Below, in pieces: positions 61,652-64,000 of a DNA stretch of 64,000 nucleotides. Both the position numbers and the translations under genes were made by a program. The DNA comes from Pseudidiomarina halophila (lineage in GTDB: Bacteria > Pseudomonadota > Gammaproteobacteria > Enterobacterales > Alteromonadaceae): assembly GCF_003987215.1 (NCBI RefSeq), contig NZ_PIPW01000002.1, forward strand, positions 248,001 to 312,000, given 5' to 3'. How positions within the stretch are numbered: position 1 is the first letter of the stretch; each line of letters starts with the position of its first letter. Below the pieces are notes generated by a model. It was not told where the DNA came from. It saw only the letters and a list, made by a program, of their open reading frames with translations, and did not search any database.

Positions 61652-62628
61652 GTGTACTCTTTCGCTCGCGTCAGCAAGGGGCGCAACAGGTAAAAATTTC
61701 TGGCTTGCGGCGCTTTTTGATGTTCTGGGTCCACCATGCGCAACAATGTATTGGCAGCCTGGGCGAATTGGCCCGCTACCCGTTCGCGTCCCTGATGACC
61801 ATGGCAGTGCTCGGACTGAGCTTAACCTTGCCGGCAACTCTCTATGTGATCGTGAAAAACACCGATAGTATTGGCGCGAACTGGCAACAGGCATCGGAAA
61901 TTACCTTGTTCTTACGTCAGGAACTCAGTCAGCAAGAGGTGCAAACCTTTACTAAGCGCACTGAGCTCGCAGAGGAAGTTGACAGTGTACGGCTGATCGA
62001 TAAAGAACAAGGGCTAGCCGAATTCCGCCAGCGCTCAGGCTTTGGCGAAGCACTTGATACCCTGACCGATAACCCCTTACCTAACGTGTTGATTGTAGTG
62101 CCACGCGAAGGTTACCGGACGCCGGCAGCGGCGGAGGAACTGGTGCGTAAACTCAGCGCAGAGCGCGAGGTTGAGCAGGCACGTCTTGATCTGGGCTGGT
62201 TACAGCGCTTTCAGGCGATTGTGAACCTGGTACGGGACGGCTTTCTTGCGCTGGCCTTGTTGCTGTGTATCGCGGTAGTACTGATTGTCGGTAATACGAT
62301 TCGGCTGAATATCAGTAGCAAACGCGATGAAATTATGGTGATGAAGCTGGTGGGTGCAACGGATGCCTATATTCAGCGGCCGTTTTTGTATACCGGTATC
62401 TGGTACGGTTTAGTGGGCGGTATTATTACCTGGTTGGCGACCGGAGCTTTGTTATGGTGGCTAAGCGGCGCGGTACGAAATATCGCTGATCTTTATGATA
62501 GTCAATTTCGTTTAAATGGTCTCAATTTGACTGAAATGGGCGTGGTGTGGGGCTTAGCGATTGGGCTTGGTTTGGTAGGCTCTTATATTGCTGTAAGAAA
62601 ACATGTTAGCGCTATTGAACCGCGTTGA
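61648..62628 (+). CDS. ftsX: Cell division protein FtsX
   Basis: 326 residues with four membrane helices (around 50-70, 195-215, 245-265 and 295-315) and a large periplasmic loop (about 75-190) that binds EnvC-type activators. Typical sequence: EITLFLRQELSQQEVQ, NPLPNVLIVVP, NTIRLNISSKRDEIMVMKLVGATDAYIQRPFLYTGIWYGLVGG. Forms a complex with FtsE and is the last of ftsYEX. Confidence 0.96.
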   Translation: MSVLFRSRQQGAQQVKISGLRRFLMFWVHHAQQCIGSLGELARYPFASLMTMAVLGLSLTLPATLYVIVKNTDSIGANWQQASEITLFLRQELSQQEVQTFTKRTELAEEVDSVRLIDKEQGLAEFRQRSGFGEALDTLTDNPLPNVLIVVPREGYRTPAAAEELVRKLSAEREVEQARLDLGWLQRFQAIVNLVRDGFLALALLLCIAVVLIVGNTIRLNISSKRDEIMVMKLVGATDAYIQRPFLYTGIWYGLVGGIITWLATGALLWWLSGAVRNIADLYDSQFRLNGLNLTEMGVVWGLAIGLGLVGSYIAVRKHVSAIEPR

Positions 62629-62732
62629 TTTGTCCCCATGTAAGTTTTATGAAGATCATTAGGATCCCATTGTCAGCAGCGTCAGATTTGCTAGAATGAG
62701 GGAACTTCTCAGGCTAAAATCGGTCTGAAAGC

Positions 62733-62765
62733 GTGACTGCACTATCAATTCGGAGATGCAGTCAC
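62733..62765 (+). promoter_or_regulatory. Leader hairpin before rpoH
   Basis: Perfect nine-base inverted repeat GTGACTGCA (62733-62741) and TGCAGTCAC (62757-62765) with 15-base loop, ending just before the AAGGA ribosome site (62774-62778). It may be a leader structure affecting translation or an operator. Confidence 0.5.
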
Positions 62766-62787
62766 CAGCAAGAAAGGATGGTGTTGA

Positions 62788-63654
62788 ATGAGTACTGAAA
62801 TGACAAAAATGGCACTAGCAGTTCCACAAGGCGGGGGAAGCCTTGAGGCCTACATTCAGTCGGTCAGTCGCACTCCTATGCTAACTGCAGAAGAAGAGCA
62901 TGAGCTCGCTGTACGATTAACCGAAGAAAATGATTTAGAGGCTGCTCGCCAGCTCATCATGTCGCACTTACGCTTCGTGGTGCATGTGGCGCGCAGTTAT
63001 TCAGGCTATGGCCTGCCTCAGGCTGACCTGATCCAGGAAGGTAACATTGGCTTGATGAAAGCCGTACGTCGCTTTGACCCGTCGGTCGGAGTGCGTCTGG
63101 TGTCTTTTGCGGTACACTGGATCAAAGCAGAGATTCATGAGTATGTGCTGAAGAACTGGCGCATGGTGAAAGTTGCCACGACCAAAGCGCAACGCAAATT
63201 ATTCTTTAACCTGCGCAAGATGAAAAAGCGTTTAGGTTGGTTCACCCAGGAAGAGGTGAGCACTGTAGCTGAGACCTTAGGTGTCAGCACCAAAGAAGTG
63301 ATGGAAATGGAAGCTCGCATGAGTGCGCATGATCAGGCGTTTGAGCTAAGCTCTGACGATGACGACGCGCGCGAAGGCAGCAATTTCTCGCCAGCACAGT
63401 ATCTGGAAGATAAGCGCTCTGACTTAGCAGAAGAAGTTGAGCAGGAAGAGTGGCAGGACCACACGCAGAAGCGTTTATTCTCAGCGATCAAAACCCTTGA
63501 TGAGCGTAGTCAGGACATCGTGCGCGCCCGTTGGCTGGACGATGGCAACAAGACAACCTTACAAGAGCTTGCTGATAAGTATGAAGTTTCTGCAGAGCGT
63601 GTTCGTCAGCTCGAAGCCAACGCAATTAAGAAGCTGCGTATGGCAATGGCGTAA
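62788..63654 (+). CDS. rpoH: Heat-shock sigma factor RpoH (sigma-32)
   Basis: 288 residues. Region 2 ([44 protein letters not shown]), the RpoH box [16 protein letters not shown], and region 4 ([28 protein letters not shown]). It directs transcription of chaperones and proteases on heat shock. AAGGA is nine bases before the ATG. YkgJ gene follows three bases after the stop. Confidence 0.97.
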   Translation: MSTEMTKMALAVPQGGGSLEAYIQSVSRTPMLTAEEEHELAVRLTEENDLEAARQLIMSHLRFVVHVARSYSGYGLPQADLIQEGNIGLMKAVRRFDPSVGVRLVSFAVHWIKAEIHEYVLKNWRMVKVATTKAQRKLFFNLRKMKKRLGWFTQEEVSTVAETLGVSTKEVMEMEARMSAHDQAFELSSDDDDAREGSNFSPAQYLEDKRSDLAEEVEQEEWQDHTQKRLFSAIKTLDERSQDIVRARWLDDGNKTTLQELADKYEVSAERVRQLEANAIKKLRMAMA

Positions 63655-63657
63655 GCC

Positions 63658-63909
63658 ATGCAATGTCGTGCCGGTTGCGGTGCGTGTTGTATCGCACCCT
63701 CAATAAGCTCAGCAATACCAGGAATGCCAGCAGGGAAACCCGCTGGCATTCGTTGTATTCACCTCACCGAAAATCACCTCTGCGGTATTTTTAATCATCC
63801 TGATCGGCCGCAGGTGTGCGCCGATTTTGATGCTGAACCCTCAGTCTGTGGCAGCAGTCGTGACGAAGCAGTCATTCTGTTGACCCGCCTTGAACACGAG
63901 ACCTCTTAA
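63658..63909 (+). CDS. YkgJ-family cysteine cluster protein
   Basis: 83 residues with CRAGCGACCIAPSISSAIPGMP and later RCIHL, CGIF, VCADF and CG: a cysteine set of YkgJ type (CxxCxxCC-like), which probably binds a metal or Fe-S cluster. It closely resembles E. coli YkgJ in length and order. It sits three bases after rpoH and is probably cotranscribed. Positions 63723-63750 form a strong hairpin inside the gene. Confidence 0.88.
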   Translation: MQCRAGCGACCIAPSISSAIPGMPAGKPAGIRCIHLTENHLCGIFNHPDRPQVCADFDAEPSVCGSSRDEAVILLTRLEHETS

Positions 63910-63930
63910 AAGCTGCTGCAAAGGCCGCGA

Positions 63931-63999
63931 TTACTTGGTGGTCTGTAACAATTCCGACAGATAAACCAGTTGTACCGATTCTTGTGCGGCCAGCGCAGG
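63931..63999 (-). CDS. C-terminal fragment of an unidentified protein
   Basis: The minus strand is open from the right edge to a TAA at 63931-63933, giving the C-terminus LAAQESVQLVYLSELLQTTK. Too short to identify; convergent with the YkgJ gene. Confidence 0.4.
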   Translation of the reverse strand, partial: PALAAQESVQLVYLSELLQTTK

Positions 64000-64000
64000 C

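Overview
The window reads as a chromosomal segment of a marine gammaproteobacterium close to Alteromonadales, most likely Idiomarinaceae. This is inferred from the rsmD-ftsY-ftsE-ftsX-rpoH block, a monofunctional prephenate dehydratase, a short-loop cytochrome bd oxidase, paired TonB receptors, and UbiK, YjaG, YqhA and UPF-type neighbours. No 16S, tRNA, prophage or insertion sequence was seen.

The most striking content is a two-part murein (peptidoglycan) utilisation system. Part one (1 to about 21,120) encodes:
- a SIS-domain glucosamine-6-P deaminase (NagB-II type, cut by the left edge) and a BadF-type amino-sugar kinase;
- a secreted serine-hydrolase-fold protein and an SSS sodium symporter;
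- MurQ etherase and a NamZ-type (DUF1343) lipoprotein;
- a MurR-like RpiR regulator;
- an FAD/Fe-S D-lactate dehydrogenase and a cytoplasmic M14 peptidase;
- an exported two-domain NagZ lipoprotein;
- a TonB receptor, a flavin halogenase-like protein, and a lipoprotein fusing an AmiD-type amidase to a YfeW/PBP4B-type serine hydrolase.

Together these can liberate GlcNAc and MurNAc outside the cytoplasm, import MurNAc with sodium instead of a PTS, phosphorylate it, cleave off D-lactate, oxidise the lactate and feed GlcNAc-6-P into the nag route. The gene set recalls the Bacillus murQ-murR-murP-amiE-nagZ-namZ cluster, rebuilt for a Gram-negative envelope.

Part two (29,327 to 37,026) handles the peptide. 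It has a divergently read second RpiR regulator and an apparent operon of an NhaC-family transporter, a secreted serine hydrolase, alanine racemase, a YkfC-like NlpC/P60 lipoprotein and an L-Ala-D/L-Glu epimerase. A 19-bp palindrome, TTGGAATA-N3-TATTCCAA with variations, lies upstream of nearly every transcription unit of both parts (seven sites) and was not seen elsewhere. It is the best candidate operator for the two RpiR regulators and ties the parts into one regulon.

Between and after these lie ordinary genes: an amidohydrolase lipoprotein, pheA, cioAB with a 35-residue DUF2474 gene, yqhA, an S9 peptidase, a YqaA-like protein, and an iron-type TonB receptor with a PepSY partner. Then follow dinB, cytochrome c5, a GAF-GAF-GGDEF-(degenerate EAL) protein, rep, ubiK, fpr, an ArsP-like permease, comM/yifB, threonine aldolase, a reverse transsulfuration pair, a VOC protein, a threonine/serine dehydratase, parDE, yjaG, a DUF1145 gene, rsmD, ftsYEX, rpoH and a YkgJ protein. 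Repeats are minor: a 7-bp tandem array beside parDE, an in-frame hexamer array in ftsY, and a 15-bp array at the start of the D-lactate dehydrogenase gene. The only gene-free stretch above 300 bases is 13,754-14,197, which holds two of the palindromes.
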